Shown: positions 10,054 through 20,100 of the stretch, piece by piece
Numbering within the stretch: the stretch's first letter is position 1
Layout: every line of letters starts with the position of its first letter
Source of the DNA: Candidatus Peribacteria bacterium
Lineage (GTDB): Bacteria; Patescibacteria; JAEDAM01; Absconditabacterales; Absconditicoccaceae
NCBI GenBank assembly: GCA_031280545.1
Contig: JAITGP010000039.1
Coordinates: 1 to 21,912 of the forward strand
Length of the DNA stretch: 21,912 nt
Reading direction: 5' to 3'
Notes under the pieces: model-generated
Told to the model about the DNA's origin: nothing
Databases searched by the model: none
What the model saw: only the letters and a program-made list of their open reading frames with translations
Program-made: the position numbers and the translations under genes

Positions 10054-11598
10054 ATGAAACAGCTCATAAAAAAGCTGATCGCCTATGATACGATCTATAA
10101 CTCTCTCAAAGACAGCTTTTTTTATCAGAGTTATAAAAAATATAGAGCACAAATTGCCAATTATCTGTACAATAATCCTTCCAAAGATTTTTTCATTATT
10201 GGAATTACGGGGACCAATGGGAAGACTACAACCGTAAATCTTTTGCATAAAATTCTGAATGATAATGTTTGACCGACGATGGCGATTAGTACGGCAACGA
10301 TTAAAATCGGTAATGAGGAACTAAAAAATGAAAAAAAAATGACTTCACTAGATGTCTTTGATTTACAACAGCTTTTGGCTACTGCGAAAGAAAAGGGCTG
10401 TAAAATAGCGGTGTTAGAGGTGAGTTCTCAAGGTCTGGATCAGTCGAGATTTGAAGGGATCAAATTTGATTTTGCGGTGTTGACGAATATTACGATGGAT
10501 CATCTGGATTATCATGGTACGATGGAAAAGTATGCGGAAGCCAAGAAAAAGCTTTTCAAATATGTGTTATCCAATGGAAAAGAAAATAAATATTGTGCGA
10601 TTTCTGTGGATGATAGATATGGGAAAATGTGGTTTGAGAGTATGGCATTTGATAAAAAAGTTTCCTTTAGTTTACAGTCTTCTTCCGTATTGAAAGCTAC
10701 TAAAATTGAGGAACATTTAGAAGGAACCTATTTTGAATTTTCTTATTTGGGACAGAAATTTGCAGGGACTACGCAATTGGTAGGGGATTATAATATTAGT
10801 AATATTTTAGGAGCTTTAGCAGTGAGTACAGAAATCTGATTAGAACTTCCTCTTGCTCTGAAATCTGTGGAAACGTTTCCATGAGTCGCTGGGAGAATGG
10901 AGCCTGTTTATACTTCCGAAGGAGTAAAATATTATGTGGATTTTGCTCATACTCCTGATGGACTTGAAAAAACGCTTACGTTTGCAAGTAAAAATAAAAA
11001 TACTGGAAAACTGATTGTGGTGTGTGGAGCTCCTGGAAATAGAGATAAAGAGAAAAGACCGTTGATGGGGGATATTGCTCTTAACTTCGCAGATGTGGCA
11101 ATTATTACCGATGATGATCCTGCTACCGAAAATAGATTAAAAATTCTGAATGATTTTACGAAAAATATCCAATCTGTTTTTATTCCTGATGAAAAAGAGC
11201 TCTTTATTATTCCAGAGAGAACTTATGCAATTAGGTTTGCTGCTGAAATCGCTAGACCTGGAGATGTTGTGGTGCTTGCAGGAAAGGGACATGAACTGGT
11301 GCAATTGACCAACTTTTGAAAGAGAGAATGGAGTGATAAAAGGATTTTAATGGAGATTCTTCAAGAGCAAGGAAAACAAATTCTGAATACGACGATGATT
11401 AAACAGCAGTTTTTGGATGCATTGAAAAATGATAAGAATTCGAATCATCTCACTCCAGAACAATATTATGCTACTTCGTCTCCTGTTGCACAATTGACTC
11501 CGCAACCTGTTCCGCAACGTGTTTCTCAACCTGCACCCGTTCCTTCTTCAACTCAGCCTTCTCTTAACCCTTCTGGAATGTTTAAATCTGTTGAATAA
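10054..11598 (+). CDS. murE: MurE-type UDP-MurNAc-tripeptide synthetase lacking a full N-terminal domain
   Basis: 514 aa, TAA at 11596-11598; TGAs at 10270, 10837, 10879 and 11317 are read as Gly, joining four fragments. It adds the third stem-peptide amino acid to UDP-MurNAc-dipeptide using ATP. The P-loop is 'GITGTNGKTTT' at residues 50-60. Other motifs are 'VGPTMAISTATIKIG', 'LEVSSQGLDQSRFEG', 'TNITMDHLDYHGTMEKYAEAK', 'YVDFAHTPDGLEKTL' and 'LAGKGHELVQL'. Where meso-DAP enzymes have D-N-P-R, this one has 'DDDPATENR' (D-D-P-A), closer to lysine-type motifs, so the amino acid is uncertain. The P-loop comes about 60 residues earlier than in typical MurE, so most of the uridine-binding N-terminal domain is missing. 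The last 45 residues form a Pro/Gln/Ser tail not normal for MurE. Confidence 0.9.
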
Positions 11599-11604
11599 TA
11601 TCTC

Positions 11605-11635
11605 TTGACTTTTTGTTTATATTTTATAGTATTCT
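11605..11635 (+). promoter_or_regulatory. Candidate promoter of the metallo-beta-lactamase-fold gene
   Basis: TTGACT (11605-11610) and TATTCT (11630-11635) with a long 19-base spacer; TATAGT (11625-11630) is a competing -10 at 14 bases. Position, just after the murE stop and 27-32 bases before ATG 11662, supports a promoter in this spot, but the exact -10 is unsure. Confidence 0.35.
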
Positions 11636-11661
11636 AATTGTAAATACAACTATCAAATAAA

Positions 11662-12381
11662 ATGGATAAAATGGAATTACAATTTTTGGGGAGAGGTTCA
11701 TCGTTCAACCCCAAAGAAGGCAACACTTCTGCTTTCTTAAAGTCAGTTGATGGGGAAACTCTTTTTCTCATTGATTGTGGAAGTACAGTATTTAGTCGGC
11801 TTCTTGAAAAAGGTATTTTGGAGGGAATAAAACACCTTCATATTGCTTTGACCCACCTACATGGCGATCATGCGGGTTCTCTCTCGGAGCTTATCAGCTA
11901 TGTGTATTGGAATATGGATATTACACCAATTATTCATTTTCCTATAGCATGGGATGATAATGCATTAGCTGGATTCTTAACTGTTCAGGGGATTGAAAAT
12001 TTCCTCTATCAACAGGAGCGACTTCCAGCCAGAAAAATTGAGACACTGAACTTGCAATTCAAATTTTTCCCTGTGTCTCATGTTATTCCTTTATTGGATG
12101 AAACATTTGCAATCTGGTTGCAGATTGGTGATGAAAAGATCTATTATTCGGGGGATACTAATCGTATTTCTTGTTTACCAGGTCTGCAGAGTGGGGAATA
12201 TACTCGTGTGTATCATGAATGTACCACTTGGGAAGATTCACTAGTTCATGTTCCTTATGAACTGCTCGTGAAAACAATTCCTTTAGAACTTCGTCATAAG
12301 ATGTATCTTATGCATTTGGATGCAAACTTTGATATTTCAAAGGCAAAGGCAGATGGTTTTAATCTTGTGGAACTGCTCTAA
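11662..12381 (+). CDS. Metallo-beta-lactamase-fold hydrolase, RNase Z-like
   Basis: 239 aa, TAA at 12379-12381, no internal TGA. The opening 'MELQFLGRGSSFNPKEGNTS' is the first strand-loop of RNase Z/MBL proteins. The metal motif H-x-H-x-D-H is 'THLHGDHAG' at residues 64-72. Further ligands are seen as H in 'FFPVSHVIP', D in 'IYYSGDTNRI' and H in 'KMYLMHLDAN'. The 'SGDT' stretch and size fit the RNase Z-like group, but the exosite arm of true tRNase Z is not evident and the protein is short, so phosphodiesterase or another MBL activity is equally likely. A second ATG at codon 4 could be the start. It is a single-gene unit with its own promoter region and a strong terminator. Confidence 0.85.
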   Translation: MDKMELQFLGRGSSFNPKEGNTSAFLKSVDGETLFLIDCGSTVFSRLLEKGILEGIKHLHIALTHLHGDHAGSLSELISYVYWNMDITPIIHFPIAWDDNALAGFLTVQGIENFLYQQERLPARKIETLNLQFKFFPVSHVIPLLDETFAIWLQIGDEKIYYSGDTNRISCLPGLQSGEYTRVYHECTTWEDSLVHVPYELLVKTIPLELRHKMYLMHLDANFDISKAKADGFNLVELL

Positions 12382-12392
12382 AACTAACAAAC

Positions 12393-12432
12393 AAAGGACT
12401 TTAGAATTTTTTGTTCCCTAGTCCTTTTTTTT
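12393..12432 (+). terminator. Strong rho-independent terminator
   Basis: AAAGGACT (12393-12400) pairs perfectly with AGTCCTTT (12420-12427), followed by further Ts to 12432. It lies 11 bases after the TAA of the MBL-fold gene. Confidence 0.85.
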
Positions 12433-12443
12433 GAAAGGAAGAT

Positions 12444-12471
12444 TTGCAATGAGAAAGTAAATTCCTACACT
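12444..12471 (+). promoter_or_regulatory. Candidate htpX promoter
   Basis: TTGCAA (12444-12449), 16 bases, TACACT (12466-12471); transcription would begin near 12478, about 27 bases before ATG 12505. Confidence 0.45.
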
Positions 12472-12504
12472 TAAGTCAGATTTTTATTTTTTTTAAAGCT
12501 GGCT

Positions 12505-13449
12505 ATGACAGGATTGGTTGGATTTAAACAGAGTAATGAGAGAAAAACTGTTTTTTTGATGATACTTTTCCCGATTTTTCTTTTTGCGATCTGTCTACTT
12601 GTGATGTATTTCTTTGGGACGAATACCGCTTATGATTTTTCTCATAGATTTGCTGAAGGGCTGATGCTGACAGAATATGTTTTTATTATTCTGCTTCCTC
12701 TTATCGTTATCCGAGGATTGGTTACCTTTTTCTTTCATAGGCGAATTATGTTCAAATTTGCAGGAGCGGAAGAACTTACGAGAGCAGAGAATCCAGACAT
12801 TTATAATATTGTAGAAAATCTGTGTATTTCCAGAGGATTACTGATGCCAAAAATCTGAATTATTCATACTTCTGGATTGAATGCTTTCGCTACTGGACGA
12901 AGACCGAAGGATTCACGAATTGTTTTTACTCAGGGGTTATTGGATACCTTGGATAAGAGAGAAATTGAGGCAGTGGCTGCACATGAACTCACTCATATTA
13001 TCAATAAAGACAGTATGTTAATGCTCGTGACAGTAGTCTTTATCGGTATTATTTCTATACTGGGAGAGATTCTTATTAGGGTAAGACTCTGAGGAAATAG
13101 TAAGGATAATAGAGCTCAACTGATTACCATGGTTGCTGGACTTGCTTTTCTTTTACTTGGATATCTGGTCTATCCGCTGATTAGACTTGCAATTTCTAGA
13201 AAGAGAGAATACTTGGCTGATGCGGGTTCTGTGGAATTAACCAAAGATAATGAGGCTATGATTTCCGCTTTGCAAAAGATTTCTGGACATTCTTTTGTCC
13301 CAAATGCAAATAAAAATATCGCGATGTTTTTCATCGACAGCCCTCAAGTTAGTAAGGAAGAAGCAATGTGAAAGAAAAAAATAAGCTCTTCCATTCGAGA
13401 TACGCATCCGAGTGTTGAGGAAAGAATTTCTGTCTTGGAGCATTATTAG
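12505..13449 (+). CDS. htpX: HtpX-type membrane zinc metalloprotease (M48)
   Basis: 314 aa, ATG 12505, TAG 13447-13449; TGAs at 12856, 13090 and 13369 are read as Gly, joining four fragments. It degrades misfolded membrane proteins at the inner face of the cytoplasmic membrane. Two N-terminal membrane helices (about 17-38 and 55-76) precede the protease domain. The zinc site is 'AVAAHELTHIINKD' (HExxH at 160-164). Two more hydrophobic segments follow ('LMLVTVVFIGIISILGEIL' and 'MVAGLAFLLLGYLVYPLI'), and the third ligand is the Glu of 'SRKREYLADAGSVELT'. 'FATGRRPKDSRIVFTQGLL' is the usual edge strand. 'THPSVEERISVLEHY' is the typical M48 end. Length matches HtpX. Confidence 0.93.
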
Positions 13450-13527
13450 ATAAAGTTTGGCTTGAAAAAATCTCTTGCAATTTTTCTTCATTTCTCCAAA
13501 GTCTATATCAGCATTTTTATTTTTTAT

Positions 13528-13533
13528 TATACT
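13528..13533 (+). promoter_or_regulatory. -10 box next to the adk start codon
   Basis: TATACT ends 5 bases before ATG 13539, so an mRNA started there would be leaderless or nearly so. No convincing -35 lies 16-18 bases upstream, so this is tentative. Confidence 0.3.
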
Positions 13534-13538
13534 ATAGT

Positions 13539-14111
13539 ATGGCAAAACAAGCAATTTTAATGCTCGGAGCACCAGGGAGCGGAAAGGGTACACAGGCAAA
13601 AAACCTGATAGAAAATTATGGATTTGTGCAGATTTCTACAGGAGAAATTCTTCGTGAGAGGAGTAAGGTTTTGGATGCATTTGGAAAAGAAATTGCGGAT
13701 TTGATCAATCAGGGAACTTTTGTCTCTGATGAATTGATTTCCAAAATGTTGACTGAGCATATTCAGCAGAGCAATGCAGAGAAAATTATTTTTGACGGTT
13801 TCCCTAGAAATGAAGCTCAAATTTCTATTTTTGAAGAACTTTTGAAAACCTTGCAAATTACAGATTTAATTCCGATTTATCTTCACGTGGAAGAAAGTGA
13901 ATTGATTAGAAGGCTTTTGAGCAGGGCAGAAATTGAGGGTCGTGCAGATGATAATGAGGAAACTATTACCAAAAGGATTCAGACGTATAATACTCTGACG
14001 AAGCCGGTGGTAGACTATTATGCTAAAAAGCCAAATTTTGTGCAAGTGAGCGGGGATGATAATCCGCCTGAGGTGGTTTGGGCTGAGTTGAAAGAGAAGC
14101 TGAATTGGTAG
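13539..14111 (+). CDS. adk: Adenylate kinase, short form
   Basis: 190 aa, ATG 13539, TAG 14109-14111, no internal TGA. It interconverts ATP + AMP and 2 ADP in the cytoplasm. The P-loop is 'MLGAPGSGKGTQAK' (residues 8-21). The AMP-binding part has 'VQISTGEILRERS', 'GTFVSDELISKML' and 'IIFDGFPRNEAQ'. The lid segment is the short type: 'RRLLSRAEIEGRADDNEETITKRIQTY' has no zinc-finger cysteines and no long LID insert, which explains the reduced length compared with the usual 215-aa enzymes. It meets the Nudix/winged-helix gene tail to tail with only 2 bases between the stops. Confidence 0.96.
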   Translation: MAKQAILMLGAPGSGKGTQAKNLIENYGFVQISTGEILRERSKVLDAFGKEIADLINQGTFVSDELISKMLTEHIQQSNAEKIIFDGFPRNEAQISIFEELLKTLQITDLIPIYLHVEESELIRRLLSRAEIEGRADDNEETITKRIQTYNTLTKPVVDYYAKKPNFVQVSGDDNPPEVVWAELKEKLNW

Positions 14112-14113
14112 GT

Positions 14114-14782
14114 TTAGATAATGTCGATAATCTCAATTTCTTTATTCACGAACTGGAAAAGTCTGGCTGGTCTATATTGATTTCAGCGTTCTTTTTCTCC
14201 TGTTTCTTTTATGATACCTAATTTATCAATCTTTTTTCTGAAATTTCTTACATCAAATTTTTGTTCACAGACGGTTTCGTATACTTTTTGTAATTGAGAG
14301 AGGGTGAATTTTGTTGGGAGAATGTACTGTGCTACATTGGTATATTCAAATTTCCATTTTAATCTCTTGATAGCATAGTCTACAATTTTTTTATGATCGA
14401 AGGCTAATTTTGGTAATTTGTTTACGGGGAAAAATTTTGCATCACTCGCATAAGAGCCAGTTTTTACTACGATATTGTCTCTGGCTACTAGTGCCATGTA
14501 GGTGGCAGAGATTACTCTCCCTCTAGGATCTCTCTTTGGATCTGAAAAGGTGTAGAGTTGTTCAAGATAGACCCCTTTTACATTAGTTTTTTCTTGTAAT
14601 TCTCTGTGAGCTGCCTGCTCCAAATTTTCTTCTTCTAAAACAAATCCACCAGGAATGGTCCAGCTATCTTTGAAAGGCTCTATCAATCTTTTGATCAAGA
14701 GGACATGGAGTTTTTCATCGATTATCGTAAAAATTACATTATCTACGGTGATAAGGATGTTTTGTTTGATTTGTTTGATCAT
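14114..14782 (-). CDS. Nudix domain plus winged helix, NrtR-like regulator
   Basis: 222 aa, ATG 14782, TAA 14114-14116; the TGA at 14183-14185 is read as Gly and restores the normal end 'GNQYRPARLFQFV'. The N-terminal Nudix fold has 'WTIPGGFVLEEEN' and a box at residues 46-68 ending 'RELQEKTNV'. The second Glu of the consensus E-E pair is Lys (K65) and the consensus Gly is Asn (N67), so hydrolysis is probably impaired. The C-terminal region ('PTKFTLSQLQKVYETV', 'FDVRNFRKKIDKLGIIKETGE') is the winged helix typical of Nudix-wHTH proteins. NrtR proteins of this design bind ADP-ribose-type ligands and repress NAD genes. No NAD biosynthesis gene is recognised here, although a phosphoribosyltransferase-like gene lies just upstream on the same strand. 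Confidence 0.88.
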
Positions 14783-14897
14783 CTGGGAAAAGAAAAAATA
14801 AAAATCTGAGAAGTTTATGGAGTATAGAATATTTAATATAGTAGGATTTTTGTCTTAAGTTTCAAGGAGAATATTCAGATTTTTTTTCTATTCTGAA

Positions 14898-15395
14898 TTA
14901 GGGATGGTAGCGATATAGGGAAATAACGTTCTCGTCTTTTATGAGTGAACCATCGTAGAGTACCAGTGTTTTAGAGATGTGAAGGTCAGAATGAATTGTT
15001 TGTAAGGCTGTATTGATGATATTTTTAGTTTTTCATGCATAGTAGGAGTCATCTAAAAAAATATAAGTATCTCAAAGAGCCCTCTGTTTCATATATATAT
15101 ACTTTAAGTTTCCTTGTTTACGAAGATCTCCTTTTACGAGGAGGACGTGATGAAAGGTATCATACAAAAGTTTTCCATACATGGAAATCAAAGCACATCA
15201 AAATTCTCCAGAGAGAATGAGGGTAGTATGCTTACGAGATCTCTCTTTAATATTTTCTAGAATGAAATCGATAAAGAGTTGTAAAATGTCAGAATTTGTT
15301 CTAATATTTTCATCTAAAGCATCAAAGAATTCACTTCCGCCTTTGTAGTCGTGTAAAAGATTTTGGATAAGAGTATGGAAAATAGCTCTGTTCAT
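14898..15395 (-). CDS. Phosphoribosyltransferase-like protein
   Basis: 165 aa, ATG 15395, TAA 14898-14900; TGAs at 15198 and two further sites are read as Gly. The PRPP-binding motif of type I phosphoribosyltransferases is visible as 'TYIFLDDSYYAGKTKNII' (residues 110-127): hydrophobic strand, D115-D116, then a loop with G121-K-T. G121 is encoded by TGA. An earlier 'TTLILSGEFGCALISMYGKLL' (58-78) fits the first strand and helix of that fold. The substrate cannot be told. It starts 115 bases upstream of the Nudix-wHTH gene in the same direction and could be co-transcribed with it. It is divergent from the M23 peptidase gene and has a good promoter (15423-15451) facing left. Confidence 0.72.
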
Positions 15396-15422
15396 TGAAA
15401 AATAGTATATAAAGAGACTTTA

Positions 15423-15451
15423 ATTATAGCAAAAACTTTCATAAAAAGCAA
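15423..15451 (-). promoter_or_regulatory. Promoter of the phosphoribosyltransferase-like gene
   Basis: On the minus strand TTGCTT (15451-15446), a 17-base spacer and TATAAT (15428-15423). Transcription would begin near 15416, 21 bases before ATG 15395. Confidence 0.6.
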
Positions 15452-15458
15452 AAAAATG

Positions 15459-15489
15459 GAGAGTTTTTTATTTTATAGAAAAAACTCTC
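15459..15489. promoter_or_regulatory. Inverted repeat centred between two divergent promoters, candidate operator
   Basis: GAGAGTTTTTT (15459-15469) and AAAAAACTCTC (15479-15489) are perfect 11-base arms around a 9-base centre. The gaps to the two flanking -35 boxes are equal (7 bases on each side, from 15451 and to 15497). A shared operator for both transcripts is likely from this symmetry. Read on the minus strand it also looks like a hairpin with a following T-run, but no minus-strand gene lies before it. Confidence 0.6.
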
Positions 15490-15496
15490 TAAAAAG

Positions 15497-15525
15497 TTGA
15501 CAAATTTTTATTTTTCGTGTATAAT
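15497..15525 (+). promoter_or_regulatory. Perfect consensus promoter of the M23 peptidase gene
   Basis: TTGACA (15497-15502), exactly 17 bases, TATAAT (15520-15525). Transcription would start near 15532, about 29 bases before ATG 15561. It is the strongest promoter in the window. Confidence 0.85.
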
Positions 15526-15560
15526 ATGTGTAGAATATTTTATCTTCTGTATCTATTACG

Positions 15561-16961
15561 ATGGGAAAGCAATGGAATGCATACGAAACAATGCACAACA
15601 AGTTTAATGAGGCTCTGGGAAAGAGAATTATTTCTCATAACCATAGAGGGAGAAGAGTCGAAAAACTCTATCATGTGGCTCATCATTTTTCTAATGGGTG
15701 GGTACATTTTGGAGAACTCTGTTTAGCAATGCTTTTTATGGCTGGCTCATATATGTTTGGAGGTGGTGAAAGTTTACCTAATAATACGACTTTAGTCTAT
15801 CCTTTGTATCAGGTGTCTACTTTGGATTGTAGGACTCAGACTTTTTCTTCTTTATCTGCTGATTGTAAGGTAAAATTACCACTTATTCGTGGAGCGGATT
15901 ATACTACCTATCAGAATGAAAAAGTTTATACTGATATTTATACGGTGTTGCGAGGAGCTTCTTATACCTATCAATGGGATCAAGCTGTGGGAGCCCACTA
16001 TGGAACAGATATTGCAACTGCGAAAGGTACTCCATTGTATGCGATTGCAGATGGAGAAGTGTATGCTGCAGAATATAATAGTGCTTATGGAAATGTGGTA
16101 AAAATTAAATTTAAATATAAGTGAGAGATCCTTTATGCTATTTATGGGCATATGAATAGTTATTCCGTAAAAGCTGGAGATCTTATAAAAAAATGACAAC
16201 TCGTCTGAGAAGTCGGAAATAGCGGAAATACTAGTGGAGCATTGTGAGGGTATCATGTGCATTTCGAAATAGACAAGGATGCAGGAGGTAGACCAGCCTA
16301 TGCTTTTACTAATTGTGCCGAGGTATCTAAAGGACATTATGAGGTGATTCAACAGGGATTATGTAGAGTGCAACTCTTTCAGTATACTAAAGATCCAATT
16401 GCTTTATTGGAGGGGGCAAAAGCAACTTATCCTGTAGGGACTACTCCTTCTGAACCGATTCCAACTCCACCTGTTCAGGAAGATCCTAAATCAGAGACTC
16501 CTTCTCACCCTTCAGCACCAGAAACGCCTGCTGTGCCAAATCCTTCTATACCGGAAGAAACTACTCCTAATAAGCCAGACACCCCTTCCAAGGAGGAAAA
16601 TAGAGCAGATGAACTACCTTTGGATTTTAGTAAAGTAGATTTAGTGGGAAAGGAGTTCTTGAATAAGCGAGATATTATAGTTGAAAAGAATTTTGGAGAT
16701 TCTGTTTCTCTTAGCGATGATTTGAAATTTACCGTAAAGATCAAAAATAAAATTACAGGAGAATTCTTCCATGGAACCCTTAATCAGCCACTTTTGGTGA
16801 TAGCAAATAATACGAATGTTTCCCTTAATCCTGTTTCTACCGTATTGGTTTCACGTGGGTTTGCCGAGATTACTATCACTCCAAAAAAGCAGTGAAATAC
16901 CTATCTTGCCTTAAATCTTGGAACGGCAAAGATTGGTAGTGTGATTGTTTCAATTAAGTAG
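15561..16961 (+). CDS. Membrane-anchored M23 (LytM-type) peptidoglycan endopeptidase
   Basis: 466 aa, ATG 15561, TAG 16959-16961; TGAs at 16122, 16194, 16206, 16245 and 16893 are read as Gly. A basic cytoplasmic N-terminus (1-45) leads into one membrane segment, 'GELCLAMLFMAGSYMF' (51-66). The zinc peptidase domain has H146-x3-D150 ('AHYGTDIATAKGTPLYAIADG'), the catalytic His of 'YAIYGHMNSY' (H197) and H232-x-H234 ('GYHVHFEID'), so all ligands are present. It would cut peptide cross-links of peptidoglycan outside the membrane. After the catalytic domain comes a Pro/Thr/Glu-rich linker (about 290-350) and a last beta-rich domain of about 110 residues, possibly for binding or spacing. Own promoter and terminator make it a single-gene unit. 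The target could be its own wall or a host's. Confidence 0.92.
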
Positions 16962-16984
16962 CACTGAAATTTGTGTCTAGATTG

Positions 16985-17029
16985 AAAGCAGAAAGCTAAG
17001 TACTTTCTGCTTTTTAATTTTTTTTTTTT
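16985..17029 (+). terminator. Strong terminator after the M23 peptidase gene
   Basis: AAAGCAGAAAG (16985-16995) pairs perfectly with CTTTCTGCTTT (17003-17013) around a 7-base loop, followed by a long T-run to about 17029. Confidence 0.9.
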
Positions 17030-17082
17030 GAATTTGTCGATGTTTGTCTAGGTGAGAAGTGGTAAAAAAGTCCGAAATTCTC

Positions 17083-17110
17083 TTGAAAAAGAACTCTCTT
17101 TTTGTATTGT
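17083..17110 (+). promoter_or_regulatory. Candidate promoter of the giant surface-protein gene
   Basis: TTGAAA (17083-17088), 16 bases, TATTGT (17105-17110); the start would be near 17117, about 39 bases before ATG 17156. The match is moderate. Confidence 0.4.
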
Positions 17111-17155
17111 GATGAAACTATTTGTTATTTTTTTACGTTTGATATATATATCATT

Positions 17156-20100
17156 ATGAAACTCCGTCTGAATTTAAATTGAAGCCTTATCCTCCTTGTG
17201 GTGGCAAGTATGACGTTGTTTACTAGCTTTTTCAATGATGAAAAAGAGATTGTTTTCTTTTGAGAATTTGGTGAAGTACTTGAAAATGATATATATATGG
17301 ATTCTCCTACAGATATTTCTTCAGAAGGTGAACAGGGGATTGAGGAATGAAATTCCGATTCTTTTGAGAATGGAGAGGAGATTATTTTAGAAGAGCTAGA
17401 GGGGACTGAAGATTGAATAGCGGAAAATGCAGAAAATGAGGCAAAAGAGGAGGAATCAGCTTCCGATGAAACTTCTCTAACCATAAGTGATGAAGCAGGG
17501 CTTCCCTCTGAGGAAGAAAAAATAAATGGAGATGAGGAGAGATGAGGTAGTGAAGAACTATTTGATCTCTGAATAGAAACGATGGATTTTCAGATTTTTG
17601 CTGCACCAAGCGACGCACCGGGAGGAATATCTACCAATTTAATGCTCCGAACCAAAGCAGATGATGCAGGGTGTACTCCTGGCTCTACCTGTTCCAGTTG
17701 GAAAGATAACTCAGCGTATGCTAATAATGTAGAAACCTATGGGACGATGACTTTACAAGCAGGAAATCCTGCCCACAACTTTCAACCGTATTTTACAAAT
17801 TTTTCGTCCAGTAATTTCTTTGATGAACAAACTTCAAGTGTGGCTCTTACTACTTCTCAATATACTATTATCCCAACGGTCTTTACCGTAGCTCGTGTGA
17901 CTACCGCAGGAAATGTGAATGGAAGAATGGTAGGAATTGATAATGAACTCTGAACAACGTATAATAGTGCAGAACCCGGTCTATGAATCAGAAATGGGCA
18001 ACAATATACCTACCGTTTTTCTAATGGAATTAATCAATTAGCAAATGCCTATACCTTTAATACGACCTCTCTCTTTGGATGGAAGATTGCTACGACCTTA
18101 GATATGAGATTAAATGGAAAATCTTCTACATTTAGTGTTGGCAATCCAAGTATTTGGTGATCTCATCTTACGATCGGATATGGAACACGAAATGAGGGTG
18201 GTCCTTTCCCAGGAGATCTTCAGGAAGTGATTTGGTATAATGGAGCATTAACGGCTACAGAGATCCAAAAAGTTGAATCGTATCTTGCACTGAAATACGG
18301 AGTCAGTTTAGATCAGACTTCTCCGAGAGATTATGTGGCTTCAGACGGGACAACAAAAATGCGAGATGCTACCCTAGCAGGAATATATAGCAAAGATATT
18401 GCTGGAATTGGACGCGATGATGCTTCTGCACTCAATCAAAAGCAGTCCACATCGGTCAACAGCAATCTAATCACCATGGGATTGGGAACGATTGCTACTT
18501 CTAATGCTGTGAATACTTCTCCTTTTCTGACAGATAAAACGTTTCTCTCTTGGGCGAATGATGGAGGAAGCGTAGCGAATTGGTCAGGAACGAATACCCC
18601 AAACAACTATTATAGCCTACCAAGAAATTGGCAAATGCAACTCGTAAATAATGGAGTGGGCTCCGTTCAACTCCGTGCTACTAATTTGCCAACAGATATG
18701 GGGACGGTTTCTCTTCTGCTTGATGACGATGGAAACTTTACTAATGGCGGAACGCAGGCATTTCAGATGACACAGAAGGGAAGCGAATATGAAGTGAATT
18801 TTACGCCATCTGCAAGTGTTGCTTATTTCACTATTGCCACAAGGCTTCCAGATACGACTCCCCCTGTTGCCGTACTCAATGGAAATACAATAATGACCAT
18901 AATTCAAGGAACAACCTATATCGAAGCAGGAGCAACGTGGACAGACAACTATGATGGAACCGGAACTATCAATCCTGCTTCCAGTGGAAGTGTGGATACT
19001 TCGACTCCAGGGACTTACACCTTAGAGTACCGATACACCGATCAAGCAGGAAATCAATCAAATATGGTCACAAGGATAGTAGAGATACTTCCAAAAAATA
19101 TCATAGGAAATCTGATCTATACCCCTGCGGGACCTGCGTGGACTTCGTGAACCGTGGCCACAACGGTAACCTTGAATATCTCAGGAACGGTGGCAAGCTC
19201 AGGATGGACAGCAATAGGAAATAACGGAATACAACGACAAAAAATCTATACAGGAAATACGCTTCTCGAATCGGTGTTTTTCCAAAATCCTACCTATAAC
19301 CTCACAGGAGAAAGTTTTGTGAATATTACTTGGATTGATACGACCCCTCCTACCTGTGACGTTGCCTATGATGTGGAAGATCCTACCAATGGAGACGTGG
19401 TAGCTTCTCTGACAGGATGTTCAGAGCTAATTACCGTGACCAATAACCCTAATACTACACCAAACACGGATTACCTTTTCACAGGGAATGATAGTTTTAC
19501 ATTTGAGTTCGTTGACCATGTAGGAAATACAGGAAGTGCAGTAGCGACGGTGAATAATATTGATAGAACACCACCAACGTGTAGTGTAGCCTACTCAACA
19601 ACCAATCCAACGAACCAAGCGGTGACGGTAAGCTTGACGAGCTGTAGTGAAACGGTGACACCATACCCACAAAGCTACACGTTCACAGGAAATAAAAATT
19701 ACACGTTCAATTTCACCGACCACGTAGGAAATATGGGACAAGTAACTGCGACCGTGAACTACATCGACAAAATCCTTCCAAAAATCACGAACCTGACTTA
19801 CATCCCAGATACCGCAACGAGCGGAAACGTAGAAGTAATCATCACATTAGACGAACCAAGTATCATCACGTGACGAACAACAGCAAATAACCTGACCTTT
19901 ACGAAAATTTTCGACACAAATACAGGATATACGCTGACTTTCACCGACCTCGTAGGAAATACGAACACGACAGGAATCACTATTGACCGAATAGATAAAG
20001 ACGCACCATACGCGACTAACGTGACTTACACCCCAAGTACAGATACCAACGGAAGCGTAACGGCAACTCTAACTGTAAATGAAACGGTGACCCTTCCAAC

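Noticed and set aside
10897..11598. Separate genes at 10897-11319 and 11350-11598
   Set aside because: Both continue the murE frame across TGA codons (Gly) and carry its late motifs and tail, so they are parts of one protein.
14868..14900. ATTCAGA/TCTGAAT pair after the phosphoribosyltransferase-like gene as a terminator
   Set aside because: The loop holds an A-run but no T-run follows the stem on the minus strand, so termination there is not supported.
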